From Symbiodinium natans (Eukaryota; Sar; Dinophyceae; Suessiales; Symbiodiniaceae), in the NCBI GenBank assembly GCA_905221605.1, contig CAJNDS010002335.1, positions 284,887 to 348,886 on the forward strand: 64,000 nt of DNA, in the 5' to 3' direction. The position numbers were made by a program, and so were the translations under genes. Shown piece after piece: positions 12,263 to 22,767 of the stretch. The notes under the pieces were generated by a model. It had not been told where the DNA came from, did not search any database, and saw only the letters and a program-made list of their open reading frames with translations. Each line of letters begins with the position of its first letter. Position 1 is the stretch's first letter.

Positions 12263-13100
12263 GGTTGTGGATACTTTAGTTCGGGGCTTGAGGCTCCCAT
12301 CTTCATGGAGCTCTTCCGCTAAGAAAAGAGCGTGGGAAGACCTCGGGGTCAGATTTTAGGAGCACCGACGCCTTTGAAGGTGGGATTGACACCCTACAGA
12401 CCCTACAAGCCCTTTACACCCTATGAACCCCGTAGACCCTAAACCCTAAGGCTTAAACTCTAAACCGTGTTCTTGGCTCTGTTTTGCTCTCACAGAGTAG
12501 GGCTCAATCAAGCCTTGCTTCCACATGAGCGCGCAGCACAAGGCAGGAAAGAAGGGGGAGGGGGGTATAAAACGAGTTTTACAGGCTTGTGTATAGGGGT
12601 TTATAGGGACTTTTATAGGTGTTTAAGTTAGCAGATACCATTCCCATTTTATAGCCATGCACCAACCCCCCCAGGCCACCGGACGACCCAAACCATAACA
12701 ACCTAGACCTCAACCTTCAACCCACCCAAAGACCCATGGGAGTACACATAGGAAAGACCCAACTGAAGAACCCATACTATGGAACCACGTAGAACCCCCT
12801 AGAAAATGGCATACTCAACCCCATAACATGCCCACCGGACAAATAATCATATAGTATCCAACCCGAAACCCCTAACCCGAGAAAATGCAAATGGTCTTCT
12901 TCTTACATAAGATACCGACAATAGAAATAAGTTGTTGGAATGGGTTGCAATGGTAATCAACCACAAATCGACAGTAATACTTACATCTCACGAGTGGTGA
13001 GGCTTCAGGATTTTTTTTGGCGCCGCTGTGACGTCTCAGTCCAATTAACTGTGGTTGCCTTGCCTTCGCTGATAGCAAGTAGCATCAACTACTTGTCCAC
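12263..13100. other. Gene-poor spacer
   Basis: No supported gene. Composition shifts toward AT near 12620-13000. A G-rich run lies at about 12552-12567. A poor 68-residue minus-strand frame overlaps the 3' half. Confidence 0.45.
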
Positions 13101-14429
13101 ATGGTCGTCTTTCCGCATCAAGCACTCCCAATTTCTTCCAGCATGCGCCTCTCAATCGTTATGATACTTACCAGATTCTCCTGGACATCACGACGCCAAG
13201 GCGATTTTCTTTTGCCAGTCAGCGCTGGCTACAAGCACGTTCCCGTGCTGTGTCAGTCGCGCTGCGCTCTGCCACAGATGCTTGTCCAAAACATGCGTAC
13301 ATGGGCGCAGACTGCCACATCCCCACCACGTTACGGGAAGTTTCGAGGTTCCTGCAACCATTATAGCAATTGTGTCGCGAGGAAAGGTGGTTCGATAGCC
13401 TGCAGTGCATGCACCGGACATGGGCAGCGTCACTTACCGGCAGGTTTGGCAGAAGGTTGGGCAGTCGCAGCTGGCTTCGGACATACTTGTGCAGTGTGGG
13501 CAGATGGTCGGCCCATCTGTTTTGGAATGAAGCAAGATGGGCAGTGTGAGGTGCCGTCAGATTTGGGTCCAGTTTTGGCAGTCGCAGCTGGCTTCGGACA
13601 TACTTGCGCAGTGTCGGTAGATGGTCGGCTCATCTGTTTTGGAGAGAATGCAGGTGGGCAGTGCGATGTGCCATCAGATCTGAGACCAGTTTTGGCAGTT
13701 GCAGCTGGCTTCGGACATACTTGTGCAGTGCGGGCAGATGGTGGGCTCATCTGTTTTGGAGAGAATGAAGGTGGGCAGTGTGATGTGCCATCAGATTTGG
13801 GTCCAGTTTTGGCAGTCGCAGCTGGCTTCGGACATACTTGTGCAGTGCGGGCAGATGGTGGGCTCGTCTGTTTTGGATGGAATGCAGGACAGTGTGATGT
13901 GCCATCAGATCTGGGACCAGTTTTGGCAGTTGCAGCTGGCTTCGGACATACTTGTGCAGTGCGGGCAGATGGTGGGCTCGTCTGTTTTGGATGGAATGAA
14001 CATGGACAGTGTGATGTGCCATCAGATCTGGGACCAGTTTTGGCAGTTGCAGCTGGCTTCGGACATACTTGTGCAGTGCGGGCAGATGGTGGGCTCGTCT
14101 GTTTTGGATGGAATGAACATGGACAGTGTGATGTGCCATCAGATCTGGGACCAGTTTTGGCAGTTGCAGCTGGCTTCGGACATACTTGTGCAGTGCGGGC
14201 AGATGGTGGGCTCGTCTGTTTTGGAAGGAATCAAGATGGGCAGTGTGATGTGCCATCAGATTTGGGACCAGTTTTGACAGTCGCAATTGGCCACCGTCAT
14301 ACTTGTGCAGTGCGGGCAGATGGTCGGCTCATCTGTTTTGGATGGAATGGACATGGGCAGTGTGATGTGCCAGAGAAAGCGATACGGAGTGCCAAGGTGA
14401 CCTTAAATCCTTTTTGCATTAATCCATAG
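13101..14429 (+). CDS. RCC1-like repeat protein
   Basis: An uninterrupted 442-codon frame. From about residue 115 it holds eight copies of a 39-residue (117-base) unit with the core AVAAGFGHTCAVRADGG and VCFGWNEHGQCDVP. This is the RCC1 or BNR-type beta-propeller blade also found in UVR8 and HERC proteins. Such proteins usually act as protein-binding or chromatin-linked scaffolds, but the repeat alone does not give a function. Units five to seven are almost identical at DNA level and unit four lacks one codon, pointing to recent tandem expansion. The last unit (IGHRHTCAV) is the most diverged. The first ~110 residues are Cys-rich and not repeat-like. They may be intron or a shifted, decayed blade, so the ATG at 13101 is uncertain; a start inside or an upstream exon is possible. 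No introns are needed inside the repeat, unlike the other genes here. Confidence 0.75.
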   Translation: MVVFPHQALPISSSMRLSIVMILTRFSWTSRRQGDFLLPVSAGYKHVPVLCQSRCALPQMLVQNMRTWAQTATSPPRYGKFRGSCNHYSNCVARKGGSIACSACTGHGQRHLPAGLAEGWAVAAGFGHTCAVWADGRPICFGMKQDGQCEVPSDLGPVLAVAAGFGHTCAVSVDGRLICFGENAGGQCDVPSDLRPVLAVAAGFGHTCAVRADGGLICFGENEGGQCDVPSDLGPVLAVAAGFGHTCAVRADGGLVCFGWNAGQCDVPSDLGPVLAVAAGFGHTCAVRADGGLVCFGWNEHGQCDVPSDLGPVLAVAAGFGHTCAVRADGGLVCFGWNEHGQCDVPSDLGPVLAVAAGFGHTCAVRADGGLVCFGRNQDGQCDVPSDLGPVLTVAIGHRHTCAVRADGRLICFGWNGHGQCDVPEKAIRSAKVTLNPFCINP

Positions 14430-15209
14430 CTTCACCAGCATGGCCAGCCCCTGTGACCCCACAAGTCCAAGACCCGAACCAGATGTCTGAATGGCAATCT
14501 TGAAATCGTACGAGTACCAGCGTCGGGGAAGCCTGCAGCCAATTTCGAATCGCAAATGCTGCCTTTCAAAACCTTCAACTCTATAATGATTTTGACCTAG
14601 CTTGTTTTCGATATTTTCCGTTGTATATACATTTTGGCTGTAGTTTTCCACTCTCTCTTTTTCATGTGGTCTTCGCTTCCTAAGTATCTTAACCTCATCT
14701 CCTCCCTGTAGTTCAGAACAAACACGGTTCTTCTTTTCCTTCATCGTTAAATGAATTTCACTTTGAATTGATCACTGGGTTTTCGGGCTTCTTTTGGCGC
14801 CAATCCGGTTGTCGAGTGCTTCATTTGAGTATTATAGGTTGGAAATCTTTCTGATATGTAGTCCGGCCGTTGGGTGTTCTTTTCTCCTTTTTTTCATCTG
14901 CTTCAACCCGCTTATAATTATATAGCATGCTTTAGATGTGCGGATGGCTCGTTTACTAAGATTTGGGTGCGCCCTCGTTCGGTGATGTTCCATGTTCTCA
15001 TCTTTCAAATACTTTTGTATTGCTTCCTTGTTCAGTGAGCCTTCATCATCTGTATAGATTTTATCGGGTTTCCTACCCATCTTATTTGAACACTCAATCA
15101 TTCCACTTGCTACGTCTCCTTCTTGTTTGCTTTTTATCGGCATTGCATACATACACTTATGAAATACAACAATCACCAACACCGCTACCTTAAACTTTTG
15201 TTCTTTCAA
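14403..15209 (-). pseudogene. DDE integrase core and C-terminal SH3-like region, broken
   Basis: Reading from 15209 to 14832 there is an rve-type integrase core. It includes KCMYAMPIKSK (the strand after the first catalytic position), then KIYTDDEGSLNKEAIQKYLK and HHRTRAHPNLSKRAIRT, which corresponds to the segment carrying the second Asp and the last acidic helix. The expected Glu in the final helix is replaced by Lys in SKRAIRT. After a frame change, 14744-14403 gives GDEVKILRKRRPHEKERV and then NYSQNVYTTENIE and YRVEGFERQHLR, the layout of the small SH3-like C-terminal domain of Polinton and retroviral-type integrases. A frame break and the missing catalytic Glu make it almost surely inactive. 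Further decayed, lysine-rich frames continue upstream to about 15740. Confidence 0.68.
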
Positions 15210-15849
15210 ATCGTTATGGTTTTGTCATTTTTCCGTGCTTCTGCTAGTTTTCTGGATTTACTCCCGAAACCGGCCTTCTCAACATATACATCACGAATGA
15301 TTTTTCTGCTTCTCGCTCATGTAATCTGTTAAATCGTCATTTTTCATCAACCTTCGGCATGTCTTCTCTGCAGTTGACCATGTCATACTTTATTGTTCCG
15401 CCTCTCTTTCTGCCCGACGGCTTTTTTAGACGTGCATGATCTCGGTAAATTGCCTTTCGCTTAAGTCTTCTTGATAAATATGATGGTAACAGTCGTCTTG
15501 ATAAATATGATGGTTTTGAACATATTCCTTAACTCGCTTCTCCTGTGCGTGTCTCAGTCCAGCATCGCACTTTCTTGCATGTGTTTTCACCATCTTTGCG
15601 TAAACTATAGTAGAGTCGGTCATATATTGCCAGCCGTTCCTTTGTTTCACCCAAAGCCATATCTTTACGATTTTTATAGGCCAGATTACTATACTACGCA
15701 CTCTTTCTTTCATAAAACATTTTTCTTCATAAACATGCATTTAGAAACAGTTTAAAAATTGTAAAAGAATCTTAAAAGTTCATTAAAAAACACAATTTAC
15801 TTTGTATAGCAATTGTATAGTTATGTGACCAAGAACATCAACCCGAGCC

Positions 15850-16262
15850 TTGCAAACATCCTACGACAACTACACAAGCCGTTTAGCACAACCGCTTAGA
15901 ACTAAAATACAAATTCTAATCAACTTCTATGAAGACCATAAAATAGCGCAATTCACCACTGCAGATAATTTTATCAGACAGTTTCTAACCGCAAAAACCG
16001 ACAAACAAAAGACCATGACAAGCAAAGCATACGACAAAATCCACGACAAACACCACAACAAGACCCCCTAAGGTGACGAATGCAGGAAGCAAAGAAGGAA
16101 GCCAAAAAATCGAAACAAGTCTATCATTTACTTTTGTAGATGTGATGTTTTATAATGAACTCAAACTAGACAAAGACGATGCCAGTAAAACAGCCTTCAA
16201 AGATGCGAAAGGCCGACCTTCATTTGTTTTGAAAGGGGCTCGCAAATGTAACGCATTCCGAG
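15850..16262 (+). CDS. Two short frames of unknown element-borne protein
   Basis: 15850-16071 encodes 73 residues rich in Lys, Asp, His and Thr, including KIQILINFYEDHKIAQFTTA. Without a clear gap a second frame (from about 16070 to 16250) continues with SLSFTFVDVMFYNELKLDKD and ends near GARKCNAF, where TTTAGGG-like repeat begins. The two frames are shifted relative to each other and probably come from one ancestral protein. The AT-rich composition matches the adjacent integrase relic, which lies divergently. No family recognised. Confidence 0.4.
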
Positions 16263-16989
16263 GTTTAGGGGTTAGGGAAGAGTGGTTTACGGCTTTGGGT
16301 TTAGGACTGGTTTAGGGTTCAGGGTTTAGCCCACAGATGGTTCAGGGTTTTCCGGGCTTAGGACTCGGGGGAAAGAGGCCTTCCCTGAATCCTGGATCCT
16401 GAATCTTCAAATCCACGCGCATCCGGAACCCTCAAATCGGGAAGTCTAAACCCTAGATTCTGTTTCAATTACTAAGGCCCTTATCCCCAAACCCTAAACC
16501 CTAAACCCTAAACCCTAAACCCTAAACCCTAAACCCTAAACCCCTTTTGTTTTAGTGCATCGGGCCAGCGGTCTAGAGGTCAGAGGCTTGAGTCTTCGGG
16601 CTGAGGGTTTCAGGGTTCGGGAGATGGGCTTCACGGACTTGGGGGGGTTTTCGAGCCTTAGGGTTCAGGGGTTTAGGGTTTAGGGCTTAGGGCTTCGGGC
16701 TTAGGGTTCAGGGGTTTAGGGTTTTTGGGAGTTTTGGGGTGTTTAGAGTTCAGGGGTTTGGGGTTCAGGGTGAGGGGATAGGGTTCAGGGGTCTGGTTAA
16801 AACAGGGCTTTAGGCCTTCGAGGCTGAGGTGTTAAGGTTTGGGGGTAGAGCGTAGGCTTCGGTTTGTGCTTCATGCTGTAGACTTCTTTGGGGTGGACGA
16901 AGACATCAACCCATAACATTCCCCAATGCAAGAGGTAAACCGTAAACCCTTCACCCTCAAGCTGATAAGACAAGAAGTTGTACAGCACA
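16263..16989. repeat. Telomere-like repeat zone
   Basis: Both orientations of the telomere heptamer occur: a clean CCCTAAA run at 16490-16543 and diverged TTTAGGG/TTCAGGG runs at 16600-16795. No gene seen. Confidence 0.8.
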
Positions 16990-16990
16990 G

Positions 16991-17208
16991 GTGCAAATTG
17001 CGAAGAGCATCTCAAAAGCCCAAGCACCCCACGCCGACGATATCCGAGCCGGCCCCCGAACCGCAGCCACAACGGGAGAGTTGAAGCCCAAGTATCATGT
17101 CCCCACGCATAGGTTGTCTTACATGGCCGAAGCTGCTTGCAGCAAAGACCGTGCTGCCTGGGCAGGAGATGATCCCCTGCTGGGCGGCCTTCGTATCACC
17201 GTTGGAAA
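16991..17208 (+). CDS. Candidate exon, unidentified
   Basis: After a CACAG acceptor-like site the plus frame begins VQIAKSISKAQAPHADDIRA and runs through ELKPKYHVPTHRLSYMAEAA and DDPLLGGLRITVGK before repeat-like sequence. The stretch is free of telomere heptamers and has a normal protein composition. The open frame continues to 17953, but beyond 17210 it is low-quality and Pro/Ser-rich. No family recognised; its partner exons are not found. Confidence 0.35.
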
Positions 17209-17213
17209 GAGGC

Positions 17214-19663
17214 TTTGGCTGGAGGGTGGGGGCTTAGGCCTTCAAGTAGGACCAGGCAGCGTCAACAGGGTTTTTCGAACTGTTGGGGTTTCAGGAGGCA
17301 TGGGGACAGCGGGCTTAGGGCTGTCTTACTTGTCTTCAGCTTGTTCTGTTCTGCGGGTTCCGCCGCGCTCAGGGTGCCATGCAGCTTCCTCCTCCAGCAG
17401 TTCTGTAAATTGTTGTCCCTGTCTAAACGGGCGGTCAACGCGCTTTGACACCTGCCTTGACTCCCCGAGACCTTGGCGAGTTGGGCATAGTGGCATAGCA
17501 AGCGAAACAGCCAGAAACAGCTACAGCTATCCTTGCCTGTTTAGGTGTATGGCACCACGCATATACCCCCCCATACACCAAAACACCATTTCACTTTCCA
17601 CTCATGTTTCCAAACAATGTTCTCCAACAGCGTGCCACTTCATCCCCCACACCCCCGAACCACCAAATATTTGTTCAACGAGCATGCCATCAATACTCCA
17701 CTACATTTTCCGCTTTTTTCAACCAGCCAACCACTTAGCGTCCAAATCTTCATCGCATCCCATTGTTCAACGAGCATTGACAACAGCCGTCGCCCCAAAA
17801 ATCGCACCATTCTCCCCCCAAAACTCTGCAGATTTTGCCACCTTCTTCACCAGCCCTTTAAGACCTGCACCCCCACAAGCACTGTTCCACAACCTTTTCC
17901 TTCAACACCCGCCCACTTGCCCCCAGCAGCCTTTGATCCTAGGCAAGGTCTAACTCATAGAAAATCAAATCCATGGCCCTGGGATGTCCGGCCGAAGATC
18001 CCAACCTAAGTTGCCCTAGGAATACTGCTTACAGCTATCTGAGTGCCATACGCCTCAATCGGCAGGGGGTTCCTTGTAGTGATGCAAATAAGAGATAGAG
18101 TGCTTGAGTATTATTTATAGTAAAACAATACTTGGGAACAGCAGCTGAATATGATTTTGGATTGATGAGGATCATACTCTGCTTGAATTTAGTCTTGGCG
18201 TGCGGGGGGGGGGGTATATGTGCGGTGCCATACAGCGAAATAGGCAACTGACACCACGTGGCAAAGCGAGCTTTGGTAGACCAGAAACTACGTAGCAAGA
18301 CACGTTCCGCAAGCCAGAACTGCAAAAGCTATGTGGCAATGCAGGCGTTGAAGCTCCGTAGCCAACTTCGCCTGTCCAGCCACAAGCTGTGCGGCACAGC
18401 ATGCGGTCTTTGTAGCAAAACAGGCGGTGTGTGTGTGTGTGGCAAGATGTGTGGCAACATTGGGTTGCTAAAAGGACTCAGTACAGCACTTCGAGTTTAT
18501 GGCGCCCGTTTGGGTACCGGTGAACCATATTCCGTATCACAAGGCTCCATGATAACGGAGATGCTGATTGAATGAAGTGTGCTAAGTATGAGTCCCGGGT
18601 TTTCAGCCTGCGCGCGCCTTCGGGCGTAGTGTGTACGGTGTCGGCGTTAGCTGCATTTCGTGAACGCTTCCTTGTTGACTTGTGAAACTCCCGGATATAC
18701 TGCCTGGCTGCCGGAAAAATGCTGATGTTGCATTCCCAAGAAGGGGAGCTAGCACTGTAAAACCTAAAGGCATTCCCCTCTGTCCAAGTGCTGGCGCTGC
18801 TGGCGCTGCTGGCACTGGCAAACAAAACCCTAAACCCTAAACCCAAAGCCTTGCCGGCCTTGTGCGAGTGTGAGAGTCGAAACCCTAAACAGTCAGTTGG
18901 CCAGGCTTTCCATCCGCTCCCCGCCTCGCTTGTGAGCCAGAGAGGTCTCCAACCCAGGGCTTGTTTTAGGCTCGAAGATTGGGGTCTAATTAGGGTGTAA
19001 ATCGGGTTGAACTAAGGTGAAGTTTGAGTTTGGCTAGGGTTTGTTTAATGGGTTTAGTTGGGGTTTAACTAGGGTCTAGCGGTATAGTTCGGGATCTAAG
19101 GGGTATAGGGTTTGGGGTTTAGGCGTCAACAAGATGTCACCTTCCAAAGTGATGGCCGCAAAAAGTAGGGCCTCGCTGAACCCCAAATGGGGTTTGCTAA
19201 GGTTGCAGGTGCGTGCAACCTGGGGGTTGCAGTGCAACAGTACCAGCGCGGGTGGCAGATACTGCGGGAACAGTGCCAACGAGCGACAATGCAGGGCCTG
19301 CTCAGAAATGCGTGAGGGGACCAAGGGAACGGCGCGCGCTCTCCCAAGCAAAGGCATGCAGGAGCCTTGACTAGGAATCCCTGATGAACCCTGGTGCCGA
19401 AACTCCAGGCCCCTGCTGGCGGGTGCGTCGAGGGCGGAACCAAGGCCGTTTCAGCTTCTGGCTTGGGGTTTTGGGTTTGGTTTGGAGGAATTGTTCCATA
19501 CATCTCCCAGGGCTGACAATGGACATTCAGATTGCGCCGCAAGCCTCTACTCAAAGAAGGGTCTAGGCTTAGGGTTTCCATCAGTGTTGCTTTCTTTTGA
19601 TAGAGTTTCATTAGGATTTCATTCGGTTGGTTTAAGAGTTGCGGGGCTTCACAGGGCCACGCG
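17214..19663. other. Gene-poor spacer
   Basis: Overlapping short frames on both strands, none recognised. It contains C-rich unique sequence (17560-17940), a G run at 18203-18212, a short GTGT run at 18426-18440, and TTTAGGG-like motifs at 18990-19120. Confidence 0.5.
18848..18889 (+). repeat. Dispersed GCGAGTGTGAGAGTCG repeat
   Basis: Reads GCCTTGCCGGCCTTGTGCGA then GTGTGAGAGTCGAAACCC. Related copies are at about 7343-7375, 20503-20550 and 62032-62075. Each is followed by CCCTAAA-like or decayed heptamers. Confidence 0.7.
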
Positions 19664-19891
19664 TTGACGGGGGAGGGGAGAGGGGGGCGGGACATGCAGG
19701 GTGCAATCAGCTGCAGGCAGCGATGCCCGGGTGGGATTGCCGTGCCCGTCCTTGGTGCCGCGATCGCGCTGGCAGCGGCCGGGAGGGCGATGACGCTTGA
19801 CGGTCTAGAAATCCTTCCGAGTCCAAATGCTCCGTCTGGATCGAGGGTTCAGCATCGTAGACAAAGAGCAGCGAAAAGTAGCAACAGCAAC

Positions 19892-20395
<504 letters not shown>

Positions 20396-22767
20396 CATGT
20401 GCAGAGATATGTTTGGTCTTGTCAGTTCATTGGTGATTACGTACTTGTTCCAGGTTTGCCCGCTTCAAATTGTGAACCCTGCCCAGACTTCCGGGCAGTT
20501 GTCTTGCCAGCCTTGCACGAACGTGAGCGTCGAAATCTGAACTCTAAACTCCAGTGCTAACCTGACTTCTCTTCTTGAAGCTCTCGGCCCTGAAGTTGTA
20601 GGTGCAGACCACCCAACGTGCTTGCATGAATGCTTCTGCTGCTGCAATTCCCTGCAGGGTACAACCTTCTGTTCGTTTTGTTCCACTGTACGGGCTTGGC
20701 CCATTCTTTTTTGTACGGTTTTGGCCTCACCCCTGAAACTCCCGTTCTATCTTGTGTTCCAAGAGCCCCATCGCTTCAAACCAAGAAAGCGCACTGAAGC
20801 CCTCTCTGAACCCAAACTCCTCAGAAGTAGGCGTGGCTCTATAACCCTTGAATCTAGCGAATCGTAATCGTAGTCGTTGTCGGTCGCCAACCTGTGTGCT
20901 TACTCAGAAAAGCGGTTAGATGCCTGGAAAATCGCCACCCGGGGGCCAGCCAATTTTGGCCGAGCGAGCCCACCAGACGAATTTTCCAGCCACCCCCTCA
21001 GTTGCTAGGACCGAAAGAACTCCCAGCAGGCAGCTTATCGCCTCCACGACCTTCGTCCACTATAAACGGAATTCGTCCTCAACTTCCATCTATCTGCGTC
21101 CGAATGGGCGGACGTCAAAATACCATGTAGGTAAAATATGATGCAAGTGAGGTATGAAGTTCCGCTCTTGCTGGTTTATGTTTTCGCCACAAGGCGGCAC
21201 CATGCGCATATGCAGGTTTCCGGCTCTTCCCCATGTAGGTGCTAGGATAGCGCTAGCGTGGCGCTAGGTATTCCTTTCCAAAGCTGACATGGTATGAGCT
21301 GAGGATGCTGATGCTTGCTTGCGAAACATTAGCCTTTCGGCTTGTAGGGTAGGGTAGCTGGCGTCGAGGGCATGGCTTGGCGAAAGGAGGAAAGAGTATA
21401 CCTGTCGGGGGTGAATGTTTGCAAGTCCTACTGCGGCTGGCTTGCAACAGCAGCTTGTGTGATTGTTGTCAGCGGCCCCGCGTCGCAATCTCTCCTAGGC
21501 TACCGGTTCAGTTTTTGGGGTATGTGACCAATAGGAATGCCTGAGAGGCCGCTCGCCATACTCAGGCACTCATCCGTCGAGCCACCGCCCCTCCCAGCAT
21601 CAGGTCCGCAAGGCGCATTTCCGTCCCGTGGCAGTGGGCCTTCTACCTGTCCAGCACCACCATCCTCAGCAGGGGTACCACAGTGTCTCTTGCACGGAGG
21701 CGCGAGTCCTGTGTGCTCCTCCTCGGGGTCGCAAACCGCACCAGCGTCTGGTTCAGCAGAAGCAGCGGTTCCGTCGTTGCCAAGTCCTTTCCGGCTGCTG
21801 CCCTATAGCCCTTTCACGACGTCGTTGGCGCTTCAGCGGGCCTCCCTCAGCTGAGCCCCCGCTTCCTGCAGAGAGACCTGTGGCTCTCTGGTGGCCACCG
21901 GTGTCCAGGACAGCGGCTACCGCCGCGGCAACAGCAGTAACAGTGCGCCGGGGCGCGCGAGCCTGGCACGCAGCACGGATGACAGCACCAACAAGCTGCG
22001 CCCGTCCGGCCATCGTAAGCTCCTAGAGCGAGACATGTCGAGACACTTAAAGGCTCTATATGCTCCAGGGAGAGGGAGAACTACCTCGACCTGCAATCGC
22101 CTGAGCCTTGAACCTAGCGAAGACTCAAAACCCTATCAGCCCTACTCGAACCAGGAAAGCCAGGGGCGCCAGGACCAAGCTGAAGAAAAGGCGGCCAGCA
22201 GGGCTTGGATTCAACGCTCCTAGGGTGCCGCTTGGATGCAGTTGTGGTTGTAAGGTTTTAGTGGCATTGATTCGGGGGTTCCAAAGCAGCAACAAGTTTT
22301 TTTTTTTGGGGGGGGGGGGGGGAGGGTGGAGTTCAGTGGACGGTAATTAGGGGTTGAGCAAAGGGTTCTGGTGGCTGTGCAGATGAATTAGGACCCGTTA
22401 TACACTCATCTTGCGCAGAGTCTCTCAGAGGGCCCTCCCTCAGCTGCCGTGCCATGCGATGCCAATCAGCCGCATTGGCTGCAAAAACGATGCAGAGGTG
22501 AAAGGAGCGCCTAAGGCCACGGTTCCTCTATCCTACTAAGATGTACACGAAGTTTTGCAGCTGAGGTCAGATGAGCCTGTCACAGGCTACGACACTGGTC
22601 CGAAGCTGTTCGCTGCTCGTCTGCTGTATGCATGTGACTTTTTGGATTGCCACCGCGTTGTCGATGGGCGCCTGCAAGAGTAGAAGTAGGCTGGGGCATG
22701 TAGCAAGGTGAACCATCAACATTGGTGCATGCTTGTTTATAGAACCCATTTAACGAATGAACCTAAG
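20396..22767. other. Gene-poor spacer
   Basis: Short frames only. A Pro/Ser-rich frame at 21537-21854 and overlapping frames to 22223 have no recognisable motif. A diverged copy of the CTTGCCAGCCTTGCACGAAC-type repeat lies at 20503-20550, and a T9G14-like homopolymer pair at 22300-22322. The unlocated 5' end of the deformylase gene (transit peptide) should lie in this stretch. Confidence 0.5.

Larger units (their letters stand above)
14403..16262. mobile_element. AT-rich island, decayed integrase-bearing element
   Basis: Base composition drops sharply to AT-rich between about 14440 and 16250 compared with both sides. The minus strand carries a DDE integrase relic and the plus strand carries two short frames facing away from it. 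This arrangement and the composition point to an inserted element, possibly a Polinton/Maverick-like or other large integrase-bearing transposon, now decayed. I could not find terminal inverted repeats by eye, so the limits are approximate. Confidence 0.55.

Noticed and set aside
13430-14286. Minus-strand and alternative-frame open frames over the RCC1-like repeat
   Set aside because: They mirror the 117-base repeat period because the unit length is a multiple of three; only the plus frame gives a known fold.
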